Assembly: GCF_035556095.1 (NCBI RefSeq)
Contig: NZ_DATMFT010000017.1
Location: forward strand, 62,001-126,000
Direction of reading: 5' to 3'
Origin: Parapedobacter sp035556095
GTDB taxonomy: Bacteria; Bacteroidota; Bacteroidia; Sphingobacteriales; Sphingobacteriaceae
DNA length: 64,000 nucleotides
Below, piece after piece: positions 43,643 through 53,900 of the stretch (position 1 is its first letter; every line of letters begins with the position of its first letter). Made by a program: the position numbers and the translations under genes. The notes below the pieces were generated by a model. The model was given only the letters and a program-made list of their open reading frames with translations, searched no databases and was not told the origin of the DNA.

Positions 43643-44800
43643 TTATTTTATCTGGGAATATTGAACCCCGTCGGTACGTTGTTGTGCTAGCGCCCGTTCC
43701 ATATTAGCAGGGGTATTACACAACCATAGCAAATCAAAACCAATCGCTTGTTGTTGCTCTATTTGTTGTTCTATCACCTTTTCCAACTGCTTTCTTGACA
43801 AGCCTGAATAATTTAAAGGAATGTACCATAAGGTGCCCTGCATAACTGGTCTGGTCTTACGACCGGGTTGTATTTCATTAGGGACTGTTTCATAATACGT
43901 TTTATATGACTCATAGGCTTCCAAGCGATCTTTGTGATCTATTGGCGAACCACCCACATCATTTAAGTATGCACCCACTACTTCTTCAGTTGGGTTCATA
44001 AGTGGATAATAGCCCCAGTTAACGATGCTCTCACCGTACTTTGAAGCAAGCTCAAGCTTCTGTGATAACCAGTTTATTTCCGTAAATACCCGCCATTTTT
44101 TAGGTCGATGTTTTTCCTTCTCCATAGCCAGCGCCTCAGACCAATCGTTAACATCTGCCTGCCCGGTCTCTACATTTAACCAGAATTTAGTTCCTGCACT
44201 TTCGCAAGCTCTTGAGAATGCAGCAAAAAACGGCTCCCTTTCGGCTAAGGTGTAAAATGAAAGATGCTCTGCTCCTGAATCCTGTAGCATCAGGATATCT
44301 ATACCGGTCTCTTCGAGCGTGGCTGACCACCATTGCTCATATTCAAAAGGCTCCAGGTACTCGTACCCACGTAGTTCGTCTTTATCCAGCAAGAAGAAGG
44401 GGGAAATAGTGACCATACTCCCTGGTCGGACACGATGGCATTCATCAACTATAGACTTCCATACTTTTCGCCAAAAAACAGATTTTTCCGTTTCAGTAAC
44501 TTTAATCGGATTGATCTCGTTGTTCAAATACCATCCCCAAAAAGAGGGGTGTTGACCGTATTGTTCATGATACGCCGATACATACTTTTTGGTTTTCGTT
44601 ACCAAACTATCAGCACTGATCTTTCCATACCAATCGCCGCCCGACATATTTAAATCACTTATTACCCTCATACCCTTTTTATCGGCAACCGTATATATTA
44701 TTTCTAAAATATCCGGCTCGTTATTTTCTGCTGTAGTTATACAGGACGCACATATGGACAAGACGATCAGGGAGATGACGGTGTATTTAATACTCTTCAT
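43643..44800 (-). CDS. Short DUF4434-type lipoprotein, copy b
   Basis: A 385-aa lipoprotein (VLSICASC lipobox). It matches the second part of DUF4434 TIM-barrel proteins: ILEIIYTVADKKGMRVISDLNM, HPSFWGWYLNNEIN, MVTISPFF, TGIDILMLQDSGAEHL and FWLNVETG. The usual first strand-helix units of the domain are missing: the lipobox is followed within about 12 residues by the helix that normally comes second or third, and the upstream gene leaves no room for more coding sequence. E in NNE and D in LQDS are possible catalytic acids. Copy a at 47634 has the same layout and these two flank the GH78 gene. Function is unknown; a glycosidase or glycan-binding role is likely. Confidence 0.65.
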   Translation of the reverse strand: MKSIKYTVISLIVLSICASCITTAENNEPDILEIIYTVADKKGMRVISDLNMSGGDWYGKISADSLVTKTKKYVSAYHEQYGQHPSFWGWYLNNEINPIKVTETEKSVFWRKVWKSIVDECHRVRPGSMVTISPFFLLDKDELRGYEYLEPFEYEQWWSATLEETGIDILMLQDSGAEHLSFYTLAEREPFFAAFSRACESAGTKFWLNVETGQADVNDWSEALAMEKEKHRPKKWRVFTEINWLSQKLELASKYGESIVNWGYYPLMNPTEEVVGAYLNDVGGSPIDHKDRLEAYESYKTYYETVPNEIQPGRKTRPVMQGTLWYIPLNYSGLSRKQLEKVIEQQIEQQQAIGFDLLWLCNTPANMERALAQQRTDGVQYSQIK

Positions 44801-44869
44801 TATTTCGATTTTTTGCTAATGGGTTATCTTGTTCGTACTGCGCACGGTACTATTACCTCGAATTGCTAT

Positions 44870-47617
44870 TCAATCTTGATGGCTGACGAAGGTAAAGGTA
44901 TACTCCCCCGACGTCAGGTCTATTACTTTCATATCGTCAGTTTCTCGAATAATGTTGATGCGAGCTGTGCTTTGTCGAATCGCTTTCCCACCCTCTCGCA
45001 CTTCTCCTTGTCTGCCCAGAGGCAGGAAAACCGTGGCCGTCGTATTATTCGGGATTTTCACTTCCCAGTGAATATGCTTTCCCTCCCGCTTCCAAGACGA
45101 TTTAATGTTTCCATAGCGGGATTCATGATGTACGTCTACCCAATCGAGATCCTCCGGAAAAATAGGGTTCAAATTCACGTGCTTGAAACCCGGGCGGTCT
45201 TCGTCAATACGTAACCCGCCCAGCGCCTTATAAAACCAAGCACCCACATCGCCAAAAAACGGATGGTTTCTCGAATTTTCCCCGTCCCACCGTTCCCATA
45301 AAGTGGTGGCCCCTTGTTCTACCCAATAGCCCCAGCTAGGATAAGTCCGCTTACTTACAATCCGGTATGCAACATCGGCATGGCCATTATCCAACAACGC
45401 ATTAATAAGGTATTTGGTACCCAAAATCCCGCAGTCCAAGTGATAGTTGTTGTTTTTGACCAAATTAACCAATGCATCAACTGTTTCGGTCAAGTACTCA
45501 CCGGCTAATCCCTGATACACGGCACAAGATAGTGCGGTTTGACTCCCATTTCCATAAATCCCATTCCCGCGATAAAATTGCCGATTGAACGAAGTTTTAA
45601 TGTCCGCTGCTAATCGCGCATATTGGGTCGCAGCGTCGGAGTCGCCAAGTAATGTTGCCATTTTCGAGAGGATTTCGGCACCTTTGAAATAGTATGCTGT
45701 CGACGTAATCTCAGCGGGGGTTTCCGTCTTTGCCGGGCACCAGTCGCCCAGCCCCCAAGCTACGATGTGGTGCTCATTTGCCTTGGTAGCAAGGAAGTCG
45801 ATATAACGCCGAATTGATGGATACTGCTTTTCAATGATCGAAACGTCTCCGGTATATAAGTAAGTATACCAAGGAATTAAAAATAGCGAACAATCCCACG
45901 CGGGGCCATTGCCGAAGAAGTACCCCCATCCAGCAGTGGGGACAATGCCCGGCACCTCACCCGACGGTCGCTGTTCATCGGCAATGTCTGCAAGCCACTT
46001 TGTATAGCCGTGGGCCACATCATAATTATAAAAAGCCATCTCAGCCGCGAGGTGTGCATCACCCATCCATCCGTTCTTTTCCCGATGGGGACAATCCTCC
46101 GGATAGCCGTGGAAATTGGTGAGGAAGGAATTCTGTGTATTCGCATGTATGGTATTCAGCAACGGGCTGGACGTGTTGAAAGAACCTACTGGGCTGAAAT
46201 CCGTGTGTACCACCATCGCGGTAATGATGGCGTCAGCGACACCTTCAGACAGGCCTGTGACTTCCATATATTGGAAACCGTGATACGTAAACCGAGGGCT
46301 CCAAATGTCCTCGTCCGTACCTGCGGCGATATATTTATCCGTCTGAAAAGGAGCGTCGTAAGCGTACATTCCGATATGCTCCTGATCAACGAGTCCATCA
46401 GGGGTAAGTCGCTCCCCATATTTTATCGCAACTTCAGTCCCAGCCGGAGCGGTGATTTTCAAGCGGACGTAGCCGGAAATATTCTTTCCCAGATCATATA
46501 CGCGGTGCCCCGGTATTGGCTCGGTCATCGCTATCGGTTTAATTTCGGACAGCTCTCTTATGGGTGGCATCAGCTGGGGTTTTAATCTCCCTAGCGGCCC
46601 CACGACCAATTCAGCGGATGACCATCCACCGTCCTCAAATCCCACTCGGTTCCAGTGAGGCTTCGCACTGCGGGCATCATAATACTCCCCTTGAAAAACG
46701 CTGTTAAAATAAATTGGCCCCCGGCCCGTTTCCCATGTTCCGTCACTTTTTATCACATCCACCGTGCCGTCCAGGTATGTGATTTCTAGCTGTGCCAAAA
46801 GAGCCGGTCGAGCTCGCCACCCCGCCTGATCAAATGCCCAGATTGTCCGCGTGGGCATATTATACCAGCCGTTTCCAAGTATTGCCCCTAGCGCGTTTTT
46901 CCCATTGTTCAATAAATGGGATACATCGTATGTTTGATATAATACCGTTTTGTCGTAGCGGGTGAATGCAGGATCAAGGACATGGTCACCAACCTTCTGC
47001 CCGTTGATATACGTTTCATTATAACCGATGCCGCTGATGTAGAGGCGTGCTTGAGCAACGTGCGCGCCCACTGAAAATTCCTTTCTGAACATGGGAGCCG
47101 CATTCATCAAGGTATCCAGCTTACCTCGCTCGCGATTCCCGGCAAATGCTTCCCAGTTTTGGACCTTAGGTGCACTAATCCATTGGGCCTGCCAATCGGA
47201 ATCGTCGAGCAGCCCGATTTCCCAAGTGTGCGGCTTACTGTATGTACTTGTATGGCCTTTATCATCCCACACCCGGACCTTCCAGTAGCACCGTTGCCTG
47301 GAGACTAGTTCTTTTCCTTCGTACCGGATATCCAGCGACTGCGATGAGGCAATCTTGCCACTATCCCATAAATCGCCTATGTTATCGTCCAGTAACGCCT
47401 GGGATGACGATACCAGTATTTGATAGGCAGATTGATATATGCCCCGTTCATTCCCTGTGATTTGCCACGACAAACCGGGTTTTTTTGCATCGATGCCGAG
47501 TGCCGTAGTCATGGACTCGACGGTTAAATTCGAAACGCCGATACTCGCTGCTACCGCTATATGGTGAGCAACTGCCAAGAAAAAGCACAACGCGATCTTG
47601 TGATAAGCCACTTGCAT
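44870..47617 (-). CDS. GH78 alpha-L-rhamnosidase
   Basis: A 915-aa secreted enzyme starting at the ATG at 47615-47617 (MQVAYHKIALCFFLAVAHHIAVA); a longer frame would run into the upstream gene. Order of domains: fibronectin-like Bac_rhamnosid_N parts (SVSNLTVE..., QAQWISAPKVQNWEAF), beta domain with ARLYISGIGYNETYINGQKVGDHVLDPAFTRYDKTVLYQTYDV, the (alpha/alpha)6 catalytic barrel from about residue 430, and a C-terminal beta domain (GFKHVNLNPIFPEDLDWV). The catalytic stretch DCPHREKNGWMGDAHLAAE fits the GH78 acid site and TLWERWDGE the base region. It removes terminal alpha-L-rhamnose. It sits between two DUF4434 lipoproteins and sets the likely substrate of this locus. Confidence 0.93.
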   Translation of the reverse strand: MQVAYHKIALCFFLAVAHHIAVAASIGVSNLTVESMTTALGIDAKKPGLSWQITGNERGIYQSAYQILVSSSQALLDDNIGDLWDSGKIASSQSLDIRYEGKELVSRQRCYWKVRVWDDKGHTSTYSKPHTWEIGLLDDSDWQAQWISAPKVQNWEAFAGNRERGKLDTLMNAAPMFRKEFSVGAHVAQARLYISGIGYNETYINGQKVGDHVLDPAFTRYDKTVLYQTYDVSHLLNNGKNALGAILGNGWYNMPTRTIWAFDQAGWRARPALLAQLEITYLDGTVDVIKSDGTWETGRGPIYFNSVFQGEYYDARSAKPHWNRVGFEDGGWSSAELVVGPLGRLKPQLMPPIRELSEIKPIAMTEPIPGHRVYDLGKNISGYVRLKITAPAGTEVAIKYGERLTPDGLVDQEHIGMYAYDAPFQTDKYIAAGTDEDIWSPRFTYHGFQYMEVTGLSEGVADAIITAMVVHTDFSPVGSFNTSSPLLNTIHANTQNSFLTNFHGYPEDCPHREKNGWMGDAHLAAEMAFYNYDVAHGYTKWLADIADEQRPSGEVPGIVPTAGWGYFFGNGPAWDCSLFLIPWYTYLYTGDVSIIEKQYPSIRRYIDFLATKANEHHIVAWGLGDWCPAKTETPAEITSTAYYFKGAEILSKMATLLGDSDAATQYARLAADIKTSFNRQFYRGNGIYGNGSQTALSCAVYQGLAGEYLTETVDALVNLVKNNNYHLDCGILGTKYLINALLDNGHADVAYRIVSKRTYPSWGYWVEQGATTLWERWDGENSRNHPFFGDVGAWFYKALGGLRIDEDRPGFKHVNLNPIFPEDLDWVDVHHESRYGNIKSSWKREGKHIHWEVKIPNNTTATVFLPLGRQGEVREGGKAIRQSTARINIIRETDDMKVIDLTSGEYTFTFVSHQD

Positions 47618-47633
47618 GTCTTGATGGTACGGT

Positions 47634-48797
47634 TTACTTTTCTTTCCCGATGGCCCACTCCATATTAGCGGGGGCATTTACAATCCATAACATATCAAAC
47701 CCGAGGGCTTTTTGGTCCGCTATCTGTTCCCTGATTGTTTTCTCAATCGCCTCCTCAGACCATCCTTCATACATGACTGGCAGCCACCATAGCGTACCCC
47801 GCATAAGCGGCTTGGTCAGCGAACCGGGTTGTATGCCACGATCTTTGATGCCTTCATAATATTGTCGGTAAGACGAATAGCTTTCAGCCCGTAAGTTAGT
47901 CGGTATTTCAATACCATCTACACTAAATAGGAATGGCCCAGCACTTGCCGTGGGGGTCATAAACGGATAATACCCCCAATTGATGATGCGCTCTCCGTAT
48001 TCCGCGGCTAATTCCAACTTCTGAGCGAGCCACTCAGTGGGCGTGTACACCCATTCCTGTGTTTTGCTTTGCTCCATCGTTACAGCTTCATCCCAGCTAT
48101 CTGCATCAATTTCACCACTTTCCACGTTCAGCCACAATTCGCTTCCCGCCTGGTCACAGGCGTTTTTAAATGCTTGGAAAAAAGGTCGCCGATCCTCCAA
48201 CGAAAAAAAACTTAGGTGTTCCGCGCCCGAGTCCTGGAGCATCAGAATATCAATTCCGGTATGGGACAACGTCTTCGCCCACCATTGTTCGTATTCAATG
48301 GGCTCAAGAAAATCGAAACCCCGATGCTTATCCCTATCCATGATATAGAACGGCGATATCGTTACGACACTTTCCGGTGCTACTTTCTTACATTCGTCGA
48401 CGGCAGACTTCCATATCGCCCGCCAAAATCCCGAAATTTCAGTTTCTAGCGGCGGCTGTAACGTGAGCTCATTGTTGATATACCAGCCCCAAAATGAAGC
48501 ATACTCACCATACCTCTTATGGAATTTAGGGATATAGGTGGCGTATTGGGCTGTAACATCATCTACGGTATGTTTCTTGTAAAGCATACCTCCCCCCATA
48601 TTCAAATCTGCCATTACCTTCATTTCCTCTTCTTCCGCTATGGCGTAAATCATCCGCAAAACATCGATACTCCGTTCTTTATCACCATCTTTTTTATCCA
48701 CTGTATTTGGTGGAACGACGTTGTTGCTGCAACAGATCACCATTCCGATCATTGCCACTAGCCCTATACTCGTAAAAAGTGATAGCCCATTTTTCAT
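47634..48797 (-). CDS. Short DUF4434-type lipoprotein, copy a
   Basis: A 387-aa lipoprotein (IGMVICC, cysteine pair at the lipobox). It is a paralogue of the 43643-44800 protein across its length: VLRMIYAIAEEEEMKVMADLNMGGGMLYKK, YASFWGWYINNELTLQ, VTISPFYIMDRDKHRGFDFLEPIEYEQWWA, HTGIDILMLQDSGAEHLSFFSLEDRRPFF, LWLNVESGEIDADSWDEA and INWGYYPFMTP. Like copy b it lacks the N-terminal part of the DUF4434 barrel. It follows susD3 by 35 bases and precedes GH78 by 16. The pair probably arose by duplication around the rhamnosidase gene. Confidence 0.65.
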   Translation of the reverse strand: MKNGLSLFTSIGLVAMIGMVICCSNNVVPPNTVDKKDGDKERSIDVLRMIYAIAEEEEMKVMADLNMGGGMLYKKHTVDDVTAQYATYIPKFHKRYGEYASFWGWYINNELTLQPPLETEISGFWRAIWKSAVDECKKVAPESVVTISPFYIMDRDKHRGFDFLEPIEYEQWWAKTLSHTGIDILMLQDSGAEHLSFFSLEDRRPFFQAFKNACDQAGSELWLNVESGEIDADSWDEAVTMEQSKTQEWVYTPTEWLAQKLELAAEYGERIINWGYYPFMTPTASAGPFLFSVDGIEIPTNLRAESYSSYRQYYEGIKDRGIQPGSLTKPLMRGTLWWLPVMYEGWSEEAIEKTIREQIADQKALGFDMLWIVNAPANMEWAIGKEK

Positions 48798-48832
48798 AAT
48801 TGTTATTTTTTCTGTTTAACACTCAAATGATA

Positions 48833-50980
48833 TTACCACCCTGGATTCTGGTTAAGTCGGAAATCAGGAATGATAGACGCATCTGTAATAGGTATCGGAA
48901 AAATTAAAAATTTATCCTGCCAAGCGTTCCTTCGTTCTACGACAAAACGATTATAGGAGAATTCTGACGTTTCGCCGCCATTAGCAACGCGCGTTAGCTC
49001 AAAATCATCAACAAACCCGGCAGACCCTCCCGGCCACCAACTGAAAATTGTCGCTGTTTCGGCAGTCGGTCCCGTCGTAAAACGAACCGTCTTCTGCACC
49101 CAACCGCCACCAGCGGACTGCAAAGCGTTTGTCTCACTATCGCCATGCTCCCGAACGCCCACAAGCCCCCATTCCGCCGTTGCCTTTACCCAGACACTCA
49201 GCATATAATCCGTATTAGGGGTCACGTTCACTTTCCGAAAAACATGGCCCCCATTCGGCATTGCTATTGCTGCGCTACCTGCGTAGCTGTCATCGGTTTG
49301 TACAGTAGCCTCTCCTTGTAGCGTCCATCCTTGATTACCATCTTCGAACCCAGCGTTGGATATATTGACTTTCCCTGCTCCAGTCTGCCTGATTTCCATC
49401 CCCGTAACGAGCTTGTCGGTTTGGTCGAGGATCTTCCATCTCCTGACATCCCAGAATCGGTGCTCTTCCCAAACCAATTCCACACGTCTTTCCCGTCGTA
49501 TTCTGTTCCGCATCGATTCACGGTCTAACGCTGCCGGAAGATCAGGCATATCGGCCCGATTACGAATGGTATTGATGGCTTCATACACTTCGTTTGTCGG
49601 CCCGTTAACCTCATTTTCGGCTTCAGCAAAATTCAAATACAATTCAGCCAAACGGTACTTCTTGAATTTTGCCGCTGACATTTGGTTAATGGCCAACGAT
49701 GGGTCGATAAACTTACGCAAATAATAACCGGTGTGCGTGTTTATCCGATTTGGAGCTGACTTGATTAGTTGATCCGCACCTCCGACAAAGGTCTCTACTA
49801 CATGGACTTTGCCGTTGATATTGTCATAAGCTGCGCCGTTGTACCATACCGTCGCATAAAACCGAGGGTCTCGGTCAACATATGGATTCGCCTCATCATA
49901 TCCTGAATCAGTATTAACGCTAGGAATAAGGTGATCCGCGTCCTCATATCCCAATATTGCAGGCATCCCCGTGCTTTTCATATCATAACTATCCACGAGC
50001 TCCTGTGATGGAACACTACCGATCATCCACGAACCGACTTTGCTGGGCAGTCCGGTGGTTGTAAGTGGGATATCACCGTCTTTTATTTCGAAAATCGTCT
50101 CCCGATCTCGGGGAGATACGTTTATGTCGGACGCATTTAGAAAATAATCACTGTAATCATCAGCAAGACGATACTGTCCGCCAGCTAGTAAAGCGTCGAG
50201 TCCTTCTTTTGCGGCGGACGCAGCAGCGCTCCATTTTTCTATCGAATTCTCTGGATTCCACAATGGACTTGCATTGTACAGTAACGATTGTGATTTTAGT
50301 ATAAACGCCACAGCCTTACTAAACCTCCCCCGCTCGTTTCCTATCGTAATCCTAATGGGAAGATCCGGGCTAGCTATCACTTGGTTACATTCGTCTACGA
50401 TGAAGTCTATACATTGCTGAAAACTAGGGCGCGTCAGTTGTGTATAATCAAAAGCAGGAGTGAAGGGTTCGGTCACAATAGGCATCGGCCCAAACTGCTT
50501 GATGAGTTCAAAGTAAAAGAAAGCTCTCAGCAGTTTTGCCTCGCTGACCTGTCGCTGCTTTTTTTCCTCATTTGCATAACTGACGCCATCTATGTAAGAT
50601 AAAAACACATTCGCGTCCCTAATTCCTTGCCAAAACGTGGTATACCGATCCTGCCCTCTACCCGAACTGCCGGGTTGCGCTATAGGGTTGTAGCTAGGCG
50701 TCAAACTACCAATAACCCACGAGGATGCCATAGATGGCTGATTTCCTGTTTCACTGTCTCTTGCCTCATCGGTAAGACCAGCTAACCACGACCAACCAGC
50801 GTAATGAACAAAGTAGGTTGGTACCGACAAGTATACGGTGTTTAGATAAGCTTCTGCCTGTATTTCACTTGCGAATACGTCATCGATTGACATTCTCCCG
50901 TCGGGAGTGATATCCAAGGGATCATTAGTACATGACAGGAAAAACAAGCATGAAAATCCCCAAATTATAATCTTTTTCAT
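48833..50980 (-). CDS. SusD/RagB-family lipoprotein with an embedded carbohydrate-binding domain (susD3)
   Basis: A 715-aa lipoprotein (GFSCLFFLSC). SusD parts are DPLDITPDGRMSIDDVFASEIQAEAYLNTVY, EAKLLRAFFYFELIKQFGPMPIVTEPFTP, the helical KYRLAELYLNFAEAENEVNG and RIRRERRVELVWEEHRFWDVRRWKILDQTDKL, and the end IFPIPITDASIIPDFRLNQNPGW. Between WKIL (about residue 515) and FSYNRFVVERRNAW (674 on) lies an extra block of about 136 residues (538-673) with the marks of a CBM_4_9-type beta-sandwich: NAGFEDGNQGW, HVFRKVNVTPNTDYMLSVWVKA, GGWVQKTVRFTTGP and GFVDDFELTRV. SusD proteins normally have only a short loop here. It pairs with susC3, 3 bases upstream. The insert may add a second glycan-binding site on the cell surface. 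Confidence 0.92.
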   Translation of the reverse strand: MKKIIIWGFSCLFFLSCTNDPLDITPDGRMSIDDVFASEIQAEAYLNTVYLSVPTYFVHYAGWSWLAGLTDEARDSETGNQPSMASSWVIGSLTPSYNPIAQPGSSGRGQDRYTTFWQGIRDANVFLSYIDGVSYANEEKKQRQVSEAKLLRAFFYFELIKQFGPMPIVTEPFTPAFDYTQLTRPSFQQCIDFIVDECNQVIASPDLPIRITIGNERGRFSKAVAFILKSQSLLYNASPLWNPENSIEKWSAAASAAKEGLDALLAGGQYRLADDYSDYFLNASDINVSPRDRETIFEIKDGDIPLTTTGLPSKVGSWMIGSVPSQELVDSYDMKSTGMPAILGYEDADHLIPSVNTDSGYDEANPYVDRDPRFYATVWYNGAAYDNINGKVHVVETFVGGADQLIKSAPNRINTHTGYYLRKFIDPSLAINQMSAAKFKKYRLAELYLNFAEAENEVNGPTNEVYEAINTIRNRADMPDLPAALDRESMRNRIRRERRVELVWEEHRFWDVRRWKILDQTDKLVTGMEIRQTGAGKVNISNAGFEDGNQGWTLQGEATVQTDDSYAGSAAIAMPNGGHVFRKVNVTPNTDYMLSVWVKATAEWGLVGVREHGDSETNALQSAGGGWVQKTVRFTTGPTAETATIFSWWPGGSAGFVDDFELTRVANGGETSEFSYNRFVVERRNAWQDKFLIFPIPITDASIIPDFRLNQNPGW

Positions 50981-50983
50981 AAT

Positions 50984-53900
50984 TTAAAAAATAAAGTTGA
51001 CACCGAAATTAAACATTCGAGTAATCGGATATGTAAATATGGAAGTTACCTCCGGATCAAAGTCGTTTACCGGCAACCGATCCCACGTTACGAGGTTCAA
51101 ACCATTGGCATATAGACGCAAATTCTTCGCTCCGATTTTTTTAGACCATAGCTGCGGAAACGTATAACCAACTTCAACATTCTTTATGCGCAAATAACTG
51201 CCATCATTAATAAAGAACGAGTTTTGGATTTCGTTTGGATTCGTTTGTGTGGTTAATCTAGGGTACCGAATTGGATCCCCATTAGCGACACGTTCTTCCG
51301 TCCAACTTTCGAGATGACGCTCGCGAAAATTATTATGCCCAGTAGAAAAGACACCCCAGCCCCCGTAATACTGCGAGACGTTAGAAACGCCTTGAAGCAG
51401 CACACTTACATCAACGGCCTTATAGACAACATTCAGTGCTACTCCAAATTGATATTCCGGCACACTGGAATACCCAATTGGGGAAACATCCTTTTCATCA
51501 ATTACGTTGTCATTATTGACGTCCACATACTTAAAATCACCGGGCCGCGGCTCGTGACCCGAGATATTTTGCTTCGGTGAATTCGCTATATCTTCCTCAT
51601 CAGTGAAGTAACGATCGACAAGGTATCCGAAATTCTGACCGATACGAAAACCCGTTTGACGGTATTGATAAGCAAACGACTCATCCAATAAAGGTTCGTC
51701 GGCGAAAACCTGTCGATTGGTGGCGTAGTTTAAATTCAGTTTTCCCAAAATAGATAAATCTGAATTTATTGCCTTTTTATAATTCAATTCAATCTCGTAT
51801 CCTTTATTTTCTACCACCCCAATGTTAACTGGAGGCAATACAGATGTAGGCAGCCCGTTAAGCACCGGAATCGTTCCCCGGTTGCGCAGGATGTTATCCC
51901 TTCGCTCCTGATAAACATCAACCGTGACATCAATGGCATTGAAAACTTTTAGGTCTACCCCTACATTCACCTTGTTAGCAACCTCCCATTGGAGTGCCTC
52001 ATTCTTTAACAGCCTGGTAGTGACACGTTGCCCAAGTCCAAGACTGGATGAATAGCCGCCACCGCCAACCTGTACATCATCCAGGTAAAGAAAGCGCCTT
52101 GACCCGATCCGGTCATTACCGACTCGGCCGTAGGAAGCACGGACTTTCAAGTTATTCAAGAAGGAGACATCATCCATGAAGCTTTCATTTGAAATCATCC
52201 ATGCTACGGAGAATGCGGGAAAGAAGCCAAACCGACGGCCCTTTTTGAACTGTTCCGACCCGTTATATCCCATATTGAACTCGGCGAAGTACCTTGAATC
52301 ATATCCATACGTAATGCGATTGGATATGCCACGAAGATTATAAGGAAGCTGTGCGTCGATGATGTTTTTTTGCTGTTGATACATCAATAACCCTGTGAAA
52401 TTATGTTTTCCTACCGAATTAGCATAGTTCAGGTAACCCTGAAAATTCGATAACGTTGTAAAATACCGCGCACCAGACAGGGATAGCGGCGTTGTTTTAC
52501 TGTCACCCATATTCTGGAAACGGACTGTATAGCCTCCGTCTGCTGTAGGCTCAATTATTTGCACTAATTTCAGATACTCCCGGTTAGCCATCATGTTATT
52601 TGTGGTCTTCGAATCAAAAGACATCCAAGCTTTTGCAGACAATCCCTCGACAAACCAATTCAAATCTTGCTCCAACCCAAAAGTTGCCATGATGTTGTTT
52701 CTGGTTTGTTGGACATACCCCGATCGATTCAGTGAACCATATGGTGGATAAAACCCTCCCTGCCAAGTAACAACCTCTCCTTCGGGAGTAAGCGGTCCCG
52801 GCACGGTCGCGTTTTGGTCAACCGTTAGTTGTGCCAGGATGTGTAAGGCCGGAGAAACATCGGACAGAAAATCTAAGTCATTGTAGATTCCCGCGGGCAT
52901 ATTCTGCTTTTCCAGATACCCACCCAAATTTAACATGGCCTTCAACGATTTCGTCAATCGGATATCCACATTCGATCGGAAATTGTACCGGTCTAATTTA
53001 AATGAAGGATTATAACTCAAATCTTCTTCGGTGTTAAACATCCCACCCTGGTTTAAATACCCTGCGTTCACGAAATAATTGACGCGCTGGCCAGCGCCCG
53101 AGACATTGAAGTTATAGCGTTGCTGTGTTGAGTAGTCACGTAACAAAATACCTTTCCAGTCCGTGTTTGGGAAGCGGACTGGATCGTCACCCAACCGATA
53201 GTGCTCCAATATTTCTTCGGAAAAGGCATCCCCCATTCCGTCGTTTCTCTGCATCAAGTTTCTAGTTCGTGCGTAATCATATGAACTGACGAGCGATGGA
53301 AATCGAGGAAAATCCTGCGCGCTTACCTCGGTGGTAAAACTGATTTCGGGAACGTCAGATGTCCCTCGTTTGGTCGTTACCAAGATGACGCCATTTGCAC
53401 CACGTACACCAAAAATTGCCGTAGAGGAGGCATCTTTCAAAATCGTTATCGATTCAATCTCATTCGGATCAATATAAGTGAGGTCGCGTTCTATGCCATC
53501 AACCAAAATAATGGGATTTTGGGCATTGATTGTCCCTTGCCCCCGAACAAATAACTGTGTAAGATCTCGGCCCGGTTCCCCACTCCGTTGAATAGCTGTC
53601 AAACCAGGTAGCCTTCCCGCTAGCGTAACGGCCAAGTTGGCAGCAGGGCTCTGTTTGATCTCTTTGGTTGAAATGGAGGCAATAGCACCTGTTAACGTCG
53701 ATTTCTTCTGTGTACCGTATCCAACGATAACCACTTCTTCCAAAGCAGATTGGTCGCTCTGCAATGTGACGTTAATTACGGTGCGGTTGCCGACCTCGAT
53801 TTCTGCTGGCGAATATCCAACGGCAGAAAAACGGAGTGTATCTCCCGCTGCTGCAACAATCGAATAAGTTCCCTCAACGGTAGTCGCTGAACTCACGCCT

